Assembly: GCA_024235015.1 (NCBI GenBank)
Contig: JACKNG010000002.1
Span: 434,001 to 498,000 of the forward strand
Length of the DNA: 64,000 nucleotides
Direction: 5' to 3'
DNA from: Gammaproteobacteria bacterium
GTDB taxonomy: Bacteria; Pseudomonadota; Gammaproteobacteria; Ga0077536
The notes under the pieces: model-generated
What the model was told of the DNA's origin: nothing
What the model saw: only the letters and a program-made list of their open reading frames with translations
The model's database searches: none
In this document: positions 9,811 to 19,500 of the stretch, in pieces
How the letters are laid out: each line of letters opens with the position of its first letter
Position numbering within the stretch: the stretch's first letter is position 1
Position numbers and translations under genes: made by a program

Positions 9811-11169
9811 TCAGCCATCGAAATCGCGCAGCAGCCGGCGCACCATCGCCAGCACCAGCACGGCACCGGCGGCCAGCACCGCCCACAGCAACACCCGTTG
9901 CCACGGCAGCACCGGCCGCGGCGCGCTCCGTTGGTCCTCGCCGCCGAGGACGAAGGCCGCCCCGGCGACGGCGCCCCCGACCAGTTCCGCCGCGGCGTTA
10001 CGCAGGAAGTCGGGCGCGTCCGGCGCGGCGCGTGCCGCCGCCAGGCCGCTGCCCACGGCGAGGGTATAGGGCGGGCGGCCCTCGGCGAGCACGCGCAGGC
10101 GTTGCGGTACCCAGCCGATCTCGAGTTGCGGCACGCGCGCGGCCGGCGTGGCATCGGCAGCGTCGAGGAAACGCCAGTAGCGCCGCGCGCGCGGCGGCAC
10201 CGCGCGGGCGTTGCTGGCCAGGGTGAGGCCATCGGCCGTCAGCGCATACCACTCGGCGGTGAGGACCGGCTGCCACGCCTGGTCGGAGTCATCACGCGCC
10301 TCGAGGCGTCCCTCGACGACCTGGTTCGGCTCCAGGCGCAGCGCCACTTCGCGCACCGGGAACTGGCCGCCGGTGTCGTAGACGAAGGCGGCCGTGTCGG
10401 CGCGGTCGGCCCGGCCATCGAACGTCAGGCGACTGGTCGGGGACAGATCGAGCGCGACCGGCAGGACCGCGCGCACGGCGGTCAGGGTCGGCGCCCGCGC
10501 CGGGTCCAACCAGCGCAGGCGCAGGTAGGGGTAATCGCCGACACCGAGTTCGAACCGCGCCTGGCGCAGGACGTGGCCGGCGTGATCGAGACGGACCAGG
10601 CTCGCGCGCGGCAGCAGGGTGGTCCAGTCGACCAGGTCGCGGCTGCCGTCGAGGGCGAAATCGGCCACCGGCGCGCCGTCGCCGGCATCCTCGAGTTCGA
10701 TGCGGTCGATGCGTCCGGCCACCGCCGCGGCATCCATCACCCAGCCCGTGACCCGCTCGGCGGCGGCCACGGGCGCCGCGGTCACGGTGACCAGGCGACC
10801 GTCCCCGGCGATCGCGATGCGCGTTTCGCGGGCAGCGCCCGGCGGGGCTGCGGTAAGCGGGAACAGCGGCAAGACCTGCACCGTGGGCGGTGGAGCGGCC
10901 GCGGCCGGCGGCAGCAGGGCATGGCGTACGACCTCGCCGTCGGCGTCGAACACGCGCAGGTCGGCGAGCCCCGGATCGACCGCCGCACGGTAGGCCTCGG
11001 CCGGCAGTTCGAGTTCGAAATAGGGCAGCACGGCGTCGTGCTCGACGCTGAAACCGACCGCGAAGTCCTGCCGGCCGAGGGCACGCTCCTCGGCCACGGT
11101 CGCGGTCACGGCGAGCGCGCACAGCAGCGCCAGCGGCCAGCCCGCCGGTCGTCGACGTTCAATCCTCAT
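9811..11169 (-). CDS. DUF3999-type exported membrane-anchored protein
   Basis: This 452-aa protein has a signal sequence (GWPLALLCALAVTATVAEERAL), a long beta-rich exported region, and one C-terminal transmembrane helix (VLLWAVLAAGAVLVLAMVRRLL). The opening DFAVGFSVEHDAVLPYFELELPAEAY and the repeated mention of 'ADLRVFDADG' resemble DUF3999 proteins. These are regularly encoded next to DUF2339 proteins, exactly as here. The ATG overlaps the DUF2339 stop (ATGA, 11166-11169). The function of the pair is not established; envelope assembly or polysaccharide-related roles are only guesses. Confidence 0.8.
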   Translation of the reverse strand: MRIERRRPAGWPLALLCALAVTATVAEERALGRQDFAVGFSVEHDAVLPYFELELPAEAYRAAVDPGLADLRVFDADGEVVRHALLPPAAAAPPPTVQVLPLFPLTAAPPGAARETRIAIAGDGRLVTVTAAPVAAAERVTGWVMDAAAVAGRIDRIELEDAGDGAPVADFALDGSRDLVDWTTLLPRASLVRLDHAGHVLRQARFELGVGDYPYLRLRWLDPARAPTLTAVRAVLPVALDLSPTSRLTFDGRADRADTAAFVYDTGGQFPVREVALRLEPNQVVEGRLEARDDSDQAWQPVLTAEWYALTADGLTLASNARAVPPRARRYWRFLDAADATPAARVPQLEIGWVPQRLRVLAEGRPPYTLAVGSGLAAARAAPDAPDFLRNAAAELVGGAVAGAAFVLGGEDQRSAPRPVLPWQRVLLWAVLAAGAVLVLAMVRRLLRDFDG

Positions 11170-13940
11170 GTCGTCTCCCCCGCAGGTTCGCCGCGTCCCG
11201 GCAGGGGCGCGAAGTAACCGATGACCAGGCACACCAGGCCGACGCCGATGAACGACACCACCCGCGCCAGCGCGCCGCTGCCGGCGAGATCGACCAGGAA
11301 CAGCTTGGCGACCACCACGCCGAGCAGCCCGGCCCCCACCAGCCATGCCCGGCGACCATGGCCACGGCGCGCGGCCAAGCCCATGACGAGGCTGCCGCCG
11401 AGCGCCCAGGCCAGCGACAGCGCGGCCTGCAGCTCGGCCGAGCGCCACAGCGCCGGCGCCCGGTAGGGCACGTCGAAGGCGTGGTGGACGCCGCGCAGGA
11501 TCGCAGTGTTCAGAACCACGAAGGCGGCCAGTGCCCAGATGCCCAGCGCGACGCGCGGCGGAAGCGGCAGGGCGTCGCCGGCACGCACCTGGGCGCGCCA
11601 CCAGGTGAGCGCGGCGAGCAGGCTGGTCAGCGCGACCAGGTCGAGCGGGTTCAGCAGCGGCAGGTAGGGCAGCGGCCAGGCCGCGCCGTCGTCGCCGAGA
11701 TTGGCGACCAGCCAGGGCGCGAGCACCACGCCCAACAGCAGGCCCGCGCCATGACGCCGGTAGGCCCGCGGACAGGCCGCGACGGGCCAGCGCTGCGCGG
11801 CACCGTCGCCGGCCAGCGCCAGCACCACCAGCGCCGACACCGCGCCGCAGCTGGCCAGGACCCAGGCGCCACCGAGTGCGCGCACGCTGTCGACACCATG
11901 TGCCACCGCCCAGGTGACCAGGAAGACCGCGATGCCGAGTCCGCTGACATGGGCCACGATGCGCGCCGCCGCCGGCCAGTGCCGCGCGTACCGGGCGAGC
12001 AGGTAATAGCCGGTGCCGAGCAGCGATGGCCAGGCAAACCAGCCGCCGTCCGTCCACGGGCCGTGGCGATGGTGGTCGAGAAACGCGAGCACGAGCAGGG
12101 CGCCGCCCAGCGGCAGCACGGCGAGTGGCGGCCAGGCGCCCTGGCGCCAGGCGAGGCGACGCGCAACCGTGGCCAGCGCGACCCCCGACAGGGCGAAAGT
12201 GGCGACGAAGGCAGCCAGGCGCTGGTCGTAGGGCAGCACCCGGTCGATCTCGGTCGCCACGGCGGCGAACCACCAGGCCAGGCCCCAGCCGAGGAACAGC
12301 GGCGCAGTCCGCGCCAACCACGGCCAGGTGCGCTCGCGGTCGCGCTCCAGCCGCCAGGCGCTGAACAGGCCGGCCAGCGCGATCATCGCCGCGCCCAGCA
12401 CCGAGGCGTCCAGCGGCGGCGCCGGCCCCAGGCGCGCGGGCACGTGGAGGAAGAACATCAGCGCTGCCGCGATCTCGAGCGCGAGCCCGGTGACCTGGGC
12501 GCGGTAGCGGCCCTGGCGCAAGCCGATCCAGGCCACCCCGGCGCCCTCGAGCGACCACGCCGCGGCGGTCCAGTGACCATCGACCGCGAAGGGTATCGCC
12601 AGGGTCGCGAACAGCAGCGCGGGCGCGAGGAAGCTCTCGGCCAGCAGGCGCGCGCGCCCCTGGTCGCCCTGCCACAGGGCGCGCGCCGCGCAGGCATAGA
12701 CCAGGGCGAGTCCGAGCGCCGAGTAGGCGCGGCCGAACTCGAACCCGGCGACGAGCTGGCTCTGCAGGGTGAAGAACACGATCGGGTTGCCGAACACCAG
12801 CGTGCCGTCGACCACCCCGCGCAACTGCGGCGCCTGGCGTTGCAGGTAGAGGATGGGCAGCGCGAGGTAGAAGAAGAACGACAGCAGCAGGAAGGGCTCG
12901 ACGCTGGCGAAGTAGCCCGGCTGGTAGTAGCGCGCGCCCCACACCGAGCCGATGGCGTAGGTGAAGACGAAACCGAGCAGGTTCAGCATGCGCCACGGCC
13001 GGTACCAGGCAATGCCGAGAATGCCGGCATTGAGTAGCGCGTAGTAGGCGAAGAGCGCGACGTGGCTGCCCTGCCCGGTCGAGGTCAGGACGGGCGCGAG
13101 GAAGCCGCCGCTCACGCCGAGCACGGCCAGCGCGCGCGCATCCTGCAGCACCGCCAGCGCGCCCGAGGCCGCCACCAGCACGACCAGCAGGGCGAAGGCG
13201 AACGGCATGGGCAACAACCCGTAGAGCCGCGCCGCGGCGAACACGGTGAGGTAGAGCACGCCGACCCCGCCGCCCTGCAGGGCGACGGCGTAGCCGTGGC
13301 GGGCGTGGCGCAGGCGCCAGCCGGTGGCGAGCAGGGCGAGCCCGCCGGCGGCGATCGCCGCCAGGCGCAGCTCGATCGGGAACCAGCCGTGCTCGACGGC
13401 GAGCCGCGCGAGGAAGGCAACGCCGAAGAACAACAGCACCACGCCGACCTTGGCCAGCACGTTGCCGGTGGTGAAGAAGCGCACCGCGCGTTCGCGCAGG
13501 CCGGCCAGGGCGGCGTCGAAACGCGCCGACAACGGCGGTGTCGCCGGCGCCCAGGATTCGCGCGGTGGAACGATCGTCGCAGGCGTCGGCGGCAGCTCCG
13601 CGACACCGTGTGCAGCAGCGGCCTCGCCGTCGATAGCGGCTTCATGCCCGGCCTCCGCGGCGGGCTGCGACGGCCTGCCGTCGGCCGCCGCGGCCGGTTC
13701 CGCGGCGGCGGGAACTGCCGGCGCCGTGTCGCCCGTCGTGGTCGCGGACGGCGTTACCGAGGACCTTGCCGCCAGCCGGTCGCGCAACGCCGCGACTTCG
13801 CGCGCGAGTTGCGCCTGGGTGCGGCCGAGCGCCTGTTGTCTCGCGATCAGCACGCCGAGGACGAGGCCGGCGAAGAAGCCGGCCTCTTCTGCGAGCACGG
13901 CGCCGCAGAACGCGCCGGCGAGGGCATAGAGGTAGAGCAT
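11166..13940 (-). CDS. DUF2339 polytopic membrane protein
   Basis: This 924-aa protein starts at ATG 13940 (MLYLYALAGAFCG). An N-terminal helix and a short coiled region (QAQLAREVAALRDRLAA) precede a low-complexity Ala/Pro-rich linker (about residues 55-125). More than twenty predicted hydrophobic helices follow. FFTTGNVLAKVGVVLLFFGVAFLARLAVEHGWFPIELRLAAIAAGGLALLATGWRLR is the DUF2339 signature region. The frame remains open far upstream of 13940, but that part is antisense to the gamma-glutamyltransferase gene and looks non-coding. It is coupled by 4-bp overlap to the DUF3999 gene. Confidence 0.85.
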   Translation of the reverse strand: MLYLYALAGAFCGAVLAEEAGFFAGLVLGVLIARQQALGRTQAQLAREVAALRDRLAARSSVTPSATTTGDTAPAVPAAAEPAAAADGRPSQPAAEAGHEAAIDGEAAAAHGVAELPPTPATIVPPRESWAPATPPLSARFDAALAGLRERAVRFFTTGNVLAKVGVVLLFFGVAFLARLAVEHGWFPIELRLAAIAAGGLALLATGWRLRHARHGYAVALQGGGVGVLYLTVFAAARLYGLLPMPFAFALLVVLVAASGALAVLQDARALAVLGVSGGFLAPVLTSTGQGSHVALFAYYALLNAGILGIAWYRPWRMLNLLGFVFTYAIGSVWGARYYQPGYFASVEPFLLLSFFFYLALPILYLQRQAPQLRGVVDGTLVFGNPIVFFTLQSQLVAGFEFGRAYSALGLALVYACAARALWQGDQGRARLLAESFLAPALLFATLAIPFAVDGHWTAAAWSLEGAGVAWIGLRQGRYRAQVTGLALEIAAALMFFLHVPARLGPAPPLDASVLGAAMIALAGLFSAWRLERDRERTWPWLARTAPLFLGWGLAWWFAAVATEIDRVLPYDQRLAAFVATFALSGVALATVARRLAWRQGAWPPLAVLPLGGALLVLAFLDHHRHGPWTDGGWFAWPSLLGTGYYLLARYARHWPAAARIVAHVSGLGIAVFLVTWAVAHGVDSVRALGGAWVLASCGAVSALVVLALAGDGAAQRWPVAACPRAYRRHGAGLLLGVVLAPWLVANLGDDGAAWPLPYLPLLNPLDLVALTSLLAALTWWRAQVRAGDALPLPPRVALGIWALAAFVVLNTAILRGVHHAFDVPYRAPALWRSAELQAALSLAWALGGSLVMGLAARRGHGRRAWLVGAGLLGVVVAKLFLVDLAGSGALARVVSFIGVGLVCLVIGYFAPLPGRGEPAGETT

Positions 13941-14249
13941 CGCGATCCCTGCGCGAGACGTGGCCGGGAGTATAGCGGCCGCCCTGCGCAGGACTACGGG
14001 CGTGGCCGGCCGGGGGCAAGGCGCGAGGAGCGCAGTCGGTGCGCGATCGATGAGCATCGCGGTGCGACCAGTTCGCGGGGCGCGCGATGGAACGGCCGCA
14101 GGCCGGCCCGAAGGGCGGCGGGCAGGACGCCCCGCGAAGCGCGCAACGCCGCCAGCGGGCGGCGCAGCCATTCGTTCAGGGCTTCCCTTACACTGTGCCC
14201 GCCATGGCCGCGCCGTGGCAGACCACCTCACACGCCCGGGAACCCGCCC
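13941..14249. other. 309-bp divergent intergenic region
   Basis: This stretch separates the minus-strand DUF2339 gene from the plus-strand gamma-glutamyltransferase-like gene. Apart from a plus-strand -10-like TACACT (14189-14194), I see no operator, hairpin with a U tract, or convincing small gene in it. The several reading frames crossing it look like high-GC artefacts. Confidence 0.5.
14186..14200 (+). promoter_or_regulatory. candidate sigma-70 -10 element (TTACACTGTG)
   Basis: TACACT at 14189-14194 sits in the context TTACACTGTG, 55 bp before ATG 14250. The same ten bases occur upstream of potF (22861-22870), which supports a real promoter element in this GC-rich background. No clear TTGACA-like -35 is visible at 16-18 bp. 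Confidence 0.35.
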
Positions 14250-15812
14250 ATGGATGCCAGCCTGCCCTATCCCTCGCAGCGCGCGCCGCTCGGCGCAGCC
14301 AACGTCGTCGCCACCTCGCAACCGCTCGCCGCGCAGGCCGGCCTGGATGCGCTCAGGCGGGGCGGCAACGCCGTCGACGCCGCGCTCGCCGCCGCCATCA
14401 CCCTGACCGTGGTCGAGCCGTGCAGCAACGGGCTCGGTTCGGACGCCTTCGCCCTGGTGTGGGACGGCGCCGAGCTGCACGGTCTCAACGCCTCCGGGCG
14501 GGCGCCGGCGCTGTGGACACGGGAGCGCTTTGCGCGCTACGAGCGTATGCCGCAGTTCGGCTGGGACGCCGTCACCGTGCCGGGCGCGGTGAGTGCCTGG
14601 GTCAAGCTGTCGGCGCGCTTCGGCCAGCTGCCGTTCGAGGACCTGTTCGACGCCGCCATCGGCTATGCCGAGCACGGTTTCCAGGTCGGCCCGCGCACCG
14701 CCGTCCATTGGGCCGAGGCCGCCAGGCTGTATGCCGACGAGGCCGAGTTCGCGCGCCATTTCCTGCCGGCGCCGGCCGCCGGCGAACGTCGCGCGCTGCC
14801 CGACACCGCGGCCAGCCTGCGAGACATCGCGGCGAGCGGCGGCGAGTCGTTCTATCGCGGTGAGCTGGCCGCACGCATGGAGGCGGCGGCGATCGAAGCG
14901 GGCGGGGCGCTCAGGGCCAGCGATCTCGCCGCCCACCAATGCGACTGGGTGATGCCGCTGGCGCAGCCCTACCGCGACACCGTGCTGCACGAGATCCCGC
15001 CCAACGGCCAGGGCCTGGCTGCGCAGATCGCCCTCGGCATCCTCGCCCACTGCGACGCACCGCCACTGGACAGCGCCGATGCCATGCATCTCCAGATCGA
15101 GGCGATGAAGATCGCGCTGCGTGCCGCCGCCGACCACTTCGCCGATCCGGACCACATGCGCATCACCCCGGCCGAGTTGCTCGACCCGGCCTCGCTGGCC
15201 CGCGCGGCGTCGCGCATCGGCAAGGATGCCGCACCGCTGCCGCCGGCGGCGCTGCCGACCAGCCCCGACACCGTCTACCTCAGCACCGCGGACGCCGCGG
15301 GCATGATGGTCTCCTTCATCCAGTCGAACTACTGGGGCTTCGGCTCGGGCGTGGTCGTGCCGGGCACCGGCATCGCGCTGCAGAACCGCGGTTCCGGCTT
15401 CTCGCTGGAACGCGGCCATCCCAACGAGGTCGGCCCGGGCAAGCGTCCCTTCCACACCATCATCCCGGGCTTCGCCACCCGCGACGGCGAACCTTTCATG
15501 AGCTTCGGCGTGATGGGCGGGCCGATGCAGGCCCAGGGTCACGTGCAGATGATGACCCGCGTGGTCGACTACGGGCAGAACCCGCAGGCGGCGAGCGACG
15601 CGCCGCGCTGGCAGGTGCTGGGCGATTACGGCGTGCTGCTGGAACCGGGTTTCCCGACCGCCGTCGCCGACGAGCTCGCGCGGCGTGGCCACGCCGTACG
15701 CTTCGACGTCAACAACCACGCCTTCGGTGGCGCCCAGCTCATCGTGCGCACCCCGCACGGCTACCTGGCGGGCTCGGATCACCGCAAGGAAGGCCAGGCG
15801 GTCGGCTTCTGA
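14250..15812 (+). CDS. gamma-glutamyltransferase family Ntn-hydrolase
   Basis: The product is 520 aa. The N-terminal part carries VVATSQPLAAQAGLDALRRGGNAVDAALAAAITLTVVEP and NGLGSDAF, the standard large-subunit opening. DTVYLSTADAAGMMVSFIQS (around residue 340) is where these proenzymes cut themselves, and the Thr of PDT should become the N-terminal nucleophile. GFGSGVVVPGTGIALQNRGSGF and the FHTIIPGF region follow. No signal peptide is seen, unlike the periplasmic E. coli enzyme, so a cytoplasmic amidohydrolase or transferase is likely. Substrate specificity is uncertain. ybaK follows after 22 bp. Confidence 0.85.
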   Translation: MDASLPYPSQRAPLGAANVVATSQPLAAQAGLDALRRGGNAVDAALAAAITLTVVEPCSNGLGSDAFALVWDGAELHGLNASGRAPALWTRERFARYERMPQFGWDAVTVPGAVSAWVKLSARFGQLPFEDLFDAAIGYAEHGFQVGPRTAVHWAEAARLYADEAEFARHFLPAPAAGERRALPDTAASLRDIAASGGESFYRGELAARMEAAAIEAGGALRASDLAAHQCDWVMPLAQPYRDTVLHEIPPNGQGLAAQIALGILAHCDAPPLDSADAMHLQIEAMKIALRAAADHFADPDHMRITPAELLDPASLARAASRIGKDAAPLPPAALPTSPDTVYLSTADAAGMMVSFIQSNYWGFGSGVVVPGTGIALQNRGSGFSLERGHPNEVGPGKRPFHTIIPGFATRDGEPFMSFGVMGGPMQAQGHVQMMTRVVDYGQNPQAASDAPRWQVLGDYGVLLEPGFPTAVADELARRGHAVRFDVNNHAFGGAQLIVRTPHGYLAGSDHRKEGQAVGF

Positions 15813-15834
15813 GCGCAGCGCGCAGACCGGCCCC

Positions 15835-16305
15835 ATGACCCCCGCCGTGACCGCCGCGCGCAAGGCCGGCATCGCCATCGCCATCCACGAGTACGAACAC
15901 GACCCCAAGGCGCGCTCGTTCGGCCTCGAGGCGGCCGAGAAGCTCGGTCTCGACCCGGCACGGGTGTTCAAGACGCTGGTCGTCGAGACCGCCGAGGGCA
16001 GACTCGCCGTCGGCATCGTACCGGTCGCCTGCCAGCTCGACATGAAGGCCATGGCGCGCGCCCTCGGCACGCGCAAGGCAGGCATGGCCGAGCGCGCCGC
16101 GGCCGAGCGTGCGACGGGTTACGTGATGGGCGGGATCAGCCCGCTGGGGCAGAAGAAACGCCTGGCCATGGTGCTCGACGACACGGCTTTCACCTTCCCC
16201 ACCATCTACGTCAGCGGCGGGCGTCGCGGGCTGGACATCGAACTGGCGCCGGGCGATCTGGCCAAGCTCACCGGTGCGGCGCCGGCCGCCATCGCGGAGG
16301 CGTGA
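15835..16305 (+). CDS. ybaK: YbaK/EbsC-type Cys-tRNA(Pro) deacylase
   Basis: This 156-aa protein hydrolyses Cys-tRNA(Pro) made in error by prolyl-tRNA synthetase, judging from its family. The pattern is complete: MTPAVTAARKAGIAIAIHEYEHDP, then GLDPARVFKTLVVE, in which the Lys is important for deacylation. LDMKAMARALGTRKAGMAE, the GYVMGGISPLGQKKRL loop and a C-terminal RRGLDIELAPGDL follow. Length matches E. coli YbaK (159 aa). The start is ATG 15835, 22 bp after the upstream stop, so the two genes are probably co-transcribed. Confidence 0.93.
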   Translation: MTPAVTAARKAGIAIAIHEYEHDPKARSFGLEAAEKLGLDPARVFKTLVVETAEGRLAVGIVPVACQLDMKAMARALGTRKAGMAERAAAERATGYVMGGISPLGQKKRLAMVLDDTAFTFPTIYVSGGRRGLDIELAPGDLAKLTGAAPAAIAEA

Positions 16306-16574
16306 ACCACCACGTCAATCGCGACGGATGCGAGCGCATCGAGGCGCGAGTGCCAGAACAGGCACACTGACAACCGGCTGCTGAGAGCCACCCGATCGCT
16401 TCCTTGGCAGCACCTGTCTGACTTCGAGTGCATGACGGTAGCGCCCATGATCGAACGGGCGGGCCGGAACCCTCATGCTATGTTGCACGCAAGGCCAATC
16501 ACCCGTCTGTTCGCCGTAGATGTGCGGACCTGCAGAAAGCTACAACATGGCATCGAGACAAGGAGTACACGATC
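16306..16574. other. 269-bp intergenic region of lower GC
   Basis: This is the leader region of the RTX protein gene. It is visibly richer in A and T than its surroundings and shares that feature with the first kilobase of the RTX gene. An AAGGAG ribosome site (about 16559-16564) precedes ATG 16575. I see no clear sigma-70 or sigma-54 promoter, and the in-frame extension to 16428 has no ribosome site. Confidence 0.5.
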
Positions 16575-19500
16575 ATGGCTGTACCAAACCGTGTCCTGCA
16601 GACAGCGCCGACCAACGACCTGATTGCCGGGCTCGTGAACGGCACGTCATGGGTTCTCGATAACAGTCGCACTCTCAGTTGGGTACTTAGCGATCTCCTG
16701 CCCGGCCAAGACTTCACGTGGGTCGACGCGAATCAGGCCAGCGCCCTGGCCCAGGGTGTGTTCAACTCGGTTGCGGAATCCGTCAACATCAGATTTCGTT
16801 ACACAGGGCATGTCTCCGATCCCGGACTGACAACAGCGGACATCGCCATAACAGGCACCTTCCTGCCCGCATTCTGGGGCCCTGGCAACGCGCTAGCGTG
16901 GGCCTATTTCCCCAACTCGGCGTTGAGTTCCACGCTCGTCGCCTCGTACGGCTTCGATCCATCCATATACCCGACCGCGCCAGGCGACATCTGGCTGAAT
17001 TTTTCGTCGTTCGAAGTACAGGGATCATCTTACGCTCCAGGGAGTACGGGATTCTTCCTTGCCCTGCACGAACTTGGACACGCACTGGGATTGAAGCATC
17101 CACACGATGGTGGACTAACCGGGCGGCCGACTTTTGCCGACCTCTCGCTGGCACCGCTGGATTCCCAATTGCTCACGGTCATGTCCTACAACGAGGCGAC
17201 GTCGGTGGCGACGTGGTTCAGCGCCTATGGATTACCAACTGAAATCGGTTACCCGTCGACATTGATGCCTTTGGACGTACTGGCACTTCAGTACATCTAC
17301 GGCCCCAATCTTGTCACTCGGGCGGGCAACTCGAACTATGCCCTGGTCGATGACAACCGCTTGGAAACATTCTGGGACGCCGGCGGTATCGATACCCTCG
17401 TCGTCCAACCAGGAGCTACCGGGTGGTACATCGACCTCGGTATCGATGTCGGCGAGGGGCAGCTGGTAGCACTGGCCGTGCCCACAGCATGGAATTCACT
17501 GACAACCGGCAAGTTCTACTTCAACATCGAAAATGCTACAGGCGGCGGGTTCGCCGACACGCTGCTTGGCAGCGCGGAGGCGAACATCCTGAACGGTGGC
17601 GCTGGCGCCGATCACCTCGAGGGTTACGGCGGTAATGACCGTTATTTCGTCGACGACCCCGGCGACATCGTCGTCGAAACCCGCGCCAACGGCACCGACT
17701 GGGTCATCGCGTCCGTCTCCTACGCCCTCCCCGCCCACGTCGAGTGGCTCACCCTCACCGGCGCCAGCGCCACCCACGCCACCGGCAACGCCCTCGACAA
17801 CTATCTCGGCGGCAATGCTGCCGACAACACCCTCTACGGCGGACTCGGCGCCGACTACTTCGAGGGCCGCGCCGGCAACGACCGCTACGTCGTCGACAAC
17901 TCCCACGACGTCGTCGTCGAAACCGCCGCCAACGGCACCGACTGGATCATTGCCTCCGTCTCCTACGCGCTACCCGACCACGTCGAATGGCTCAGCCTCA
18001 CCGGTGCCGCCGCGATCAATGCCACCGGTAATGCGCTCGCCAACTACATGGTCGGCAACGACGCCAGCAACGTCCTCGACGGCGGCGAGGGCGCCGACGT
18101 CTTCGTCGGCAAGGGCGGCAACGACTACTACCGCGTCGACCACCCCGGCGACGTCGTCGTCGAAACCGCCGCCAACGGCACCGATTGGATCCTCGCGTCC
18201 GTCTCCTACGCCCTCCCCGACCAGGTCGAGTGGATCAGCCTCGTCGGCGCCGCCGCCATCAATGCCACCGGTAACGCGCTCGACAATTACATGGTCGGCA
18301 ACGATGCCAACAACGTCCTCGACGGCGGCGAGGGCGCCGACGTCCTCGTCGGCAAGGGCGGCAACGACTACTACCGCGTAGACGACCCCGGCGACGTCGT
18401 TTTCGAGTCCGCCGCCAACGGCACCGACTGGGTCATCGCGTCCGTCTCCTACGCCCTCCCCGCCCACGTCGAGTGGCTCACCCTCACCGGCGCCAGCGCC
18501 ACCCACGCCACCGGCAACGCCCTCGACAACTATCTCGGCGGCAATGCTGCCGACAACACCCTCTACGGCGGACTCGGCGCCGACTACTTCGAGGGCCGCG
18601 CCGGCAACGACCGCTACGTCGTCGACAACTCCCACGACGTCGTCGTCGAAACCGCCGCCAACGGCACCGACTGGATCATTGCCTCCGTCTCCTACGCGCT
18701 ACCCGACCACGTCGAATGGCTCAGCCTCACCGGTGCCGCCGCGATCAATGCCACCGGTAATGCGCTCGCCAACTACATGGTCGGCAACGACGCCAGCAAC
18801 GTCCTCGACGGCGGCGAGGGCGCCGACGTCTTCGTCGGCAAGGGCGGCAACGACTACTACCGCGTCGACCACCCCGGCGACGTCGTCGTCGAAACCGCCG
18901 CCAACGGCACCGATTGGATCCTCGCGTCCGTCTCCTACGCCCTCCCCGACCAGGTCGAGTGGATCAGCCTCGTCGGCGCCGCCGCCATCAATGCCACCGG
19001 TAACGCGCTCGACAATTACATGGTCGGCAACGATGCCAACAACGTCCTCGACGGCGGCGAGGGCGCCGACGTCCTCGTCGGCAAGGGCGGCAACGACTAC
19101 TACCGCGTAGACGACCCCGGCGACGTCGTTTTCGAGTCCGCCGCCAACGGCACCGACTGGGTCATCGCGTCCGTCTCCTACGCCCTCCCCGCCCACGTCG
19201 AGTGGCTCACCCTCACCGGCGCCAGCGCCACCCACGCCACCGGCAACGCCCTCGACAACTATCTCGGCGGCAATGCTGCCGACAACACCCTCTACGGCGG
19301 ACTCGGCGCCGACTACTTCGAGGGCCGCGCCGGCAACGACCGCTACGTCGTCGACAACTCCCACGACGTCGTCGTCGAAACCGCCGCCAACGGCACCGAC
19401 TGGATCATTGCCTCCGTCTCCTACGCGCTACCCGACCACGTCGAGTGGCTCAGCCTCACCGGTGCCGCCGCGATCAATGCCACCGGTAATGCGCTCGCCA

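Noticed and set aside
13941..16085. Upstream continuation of the DUF2339 frame through the gamma-glutamyltransferase gene
   Set aside because: The extension is antisense to a clear enzyme gene, has no known domain, and a better start (ATG 13940) begins the N-terminal helix of the family.
16428..16574. N-terminal extension of the RTX protein to 16428
   Set aside because: The added 49 residues have no ribosome site and no protein-like pattern, whereas ATG 16575 has a clear AAGGAG.
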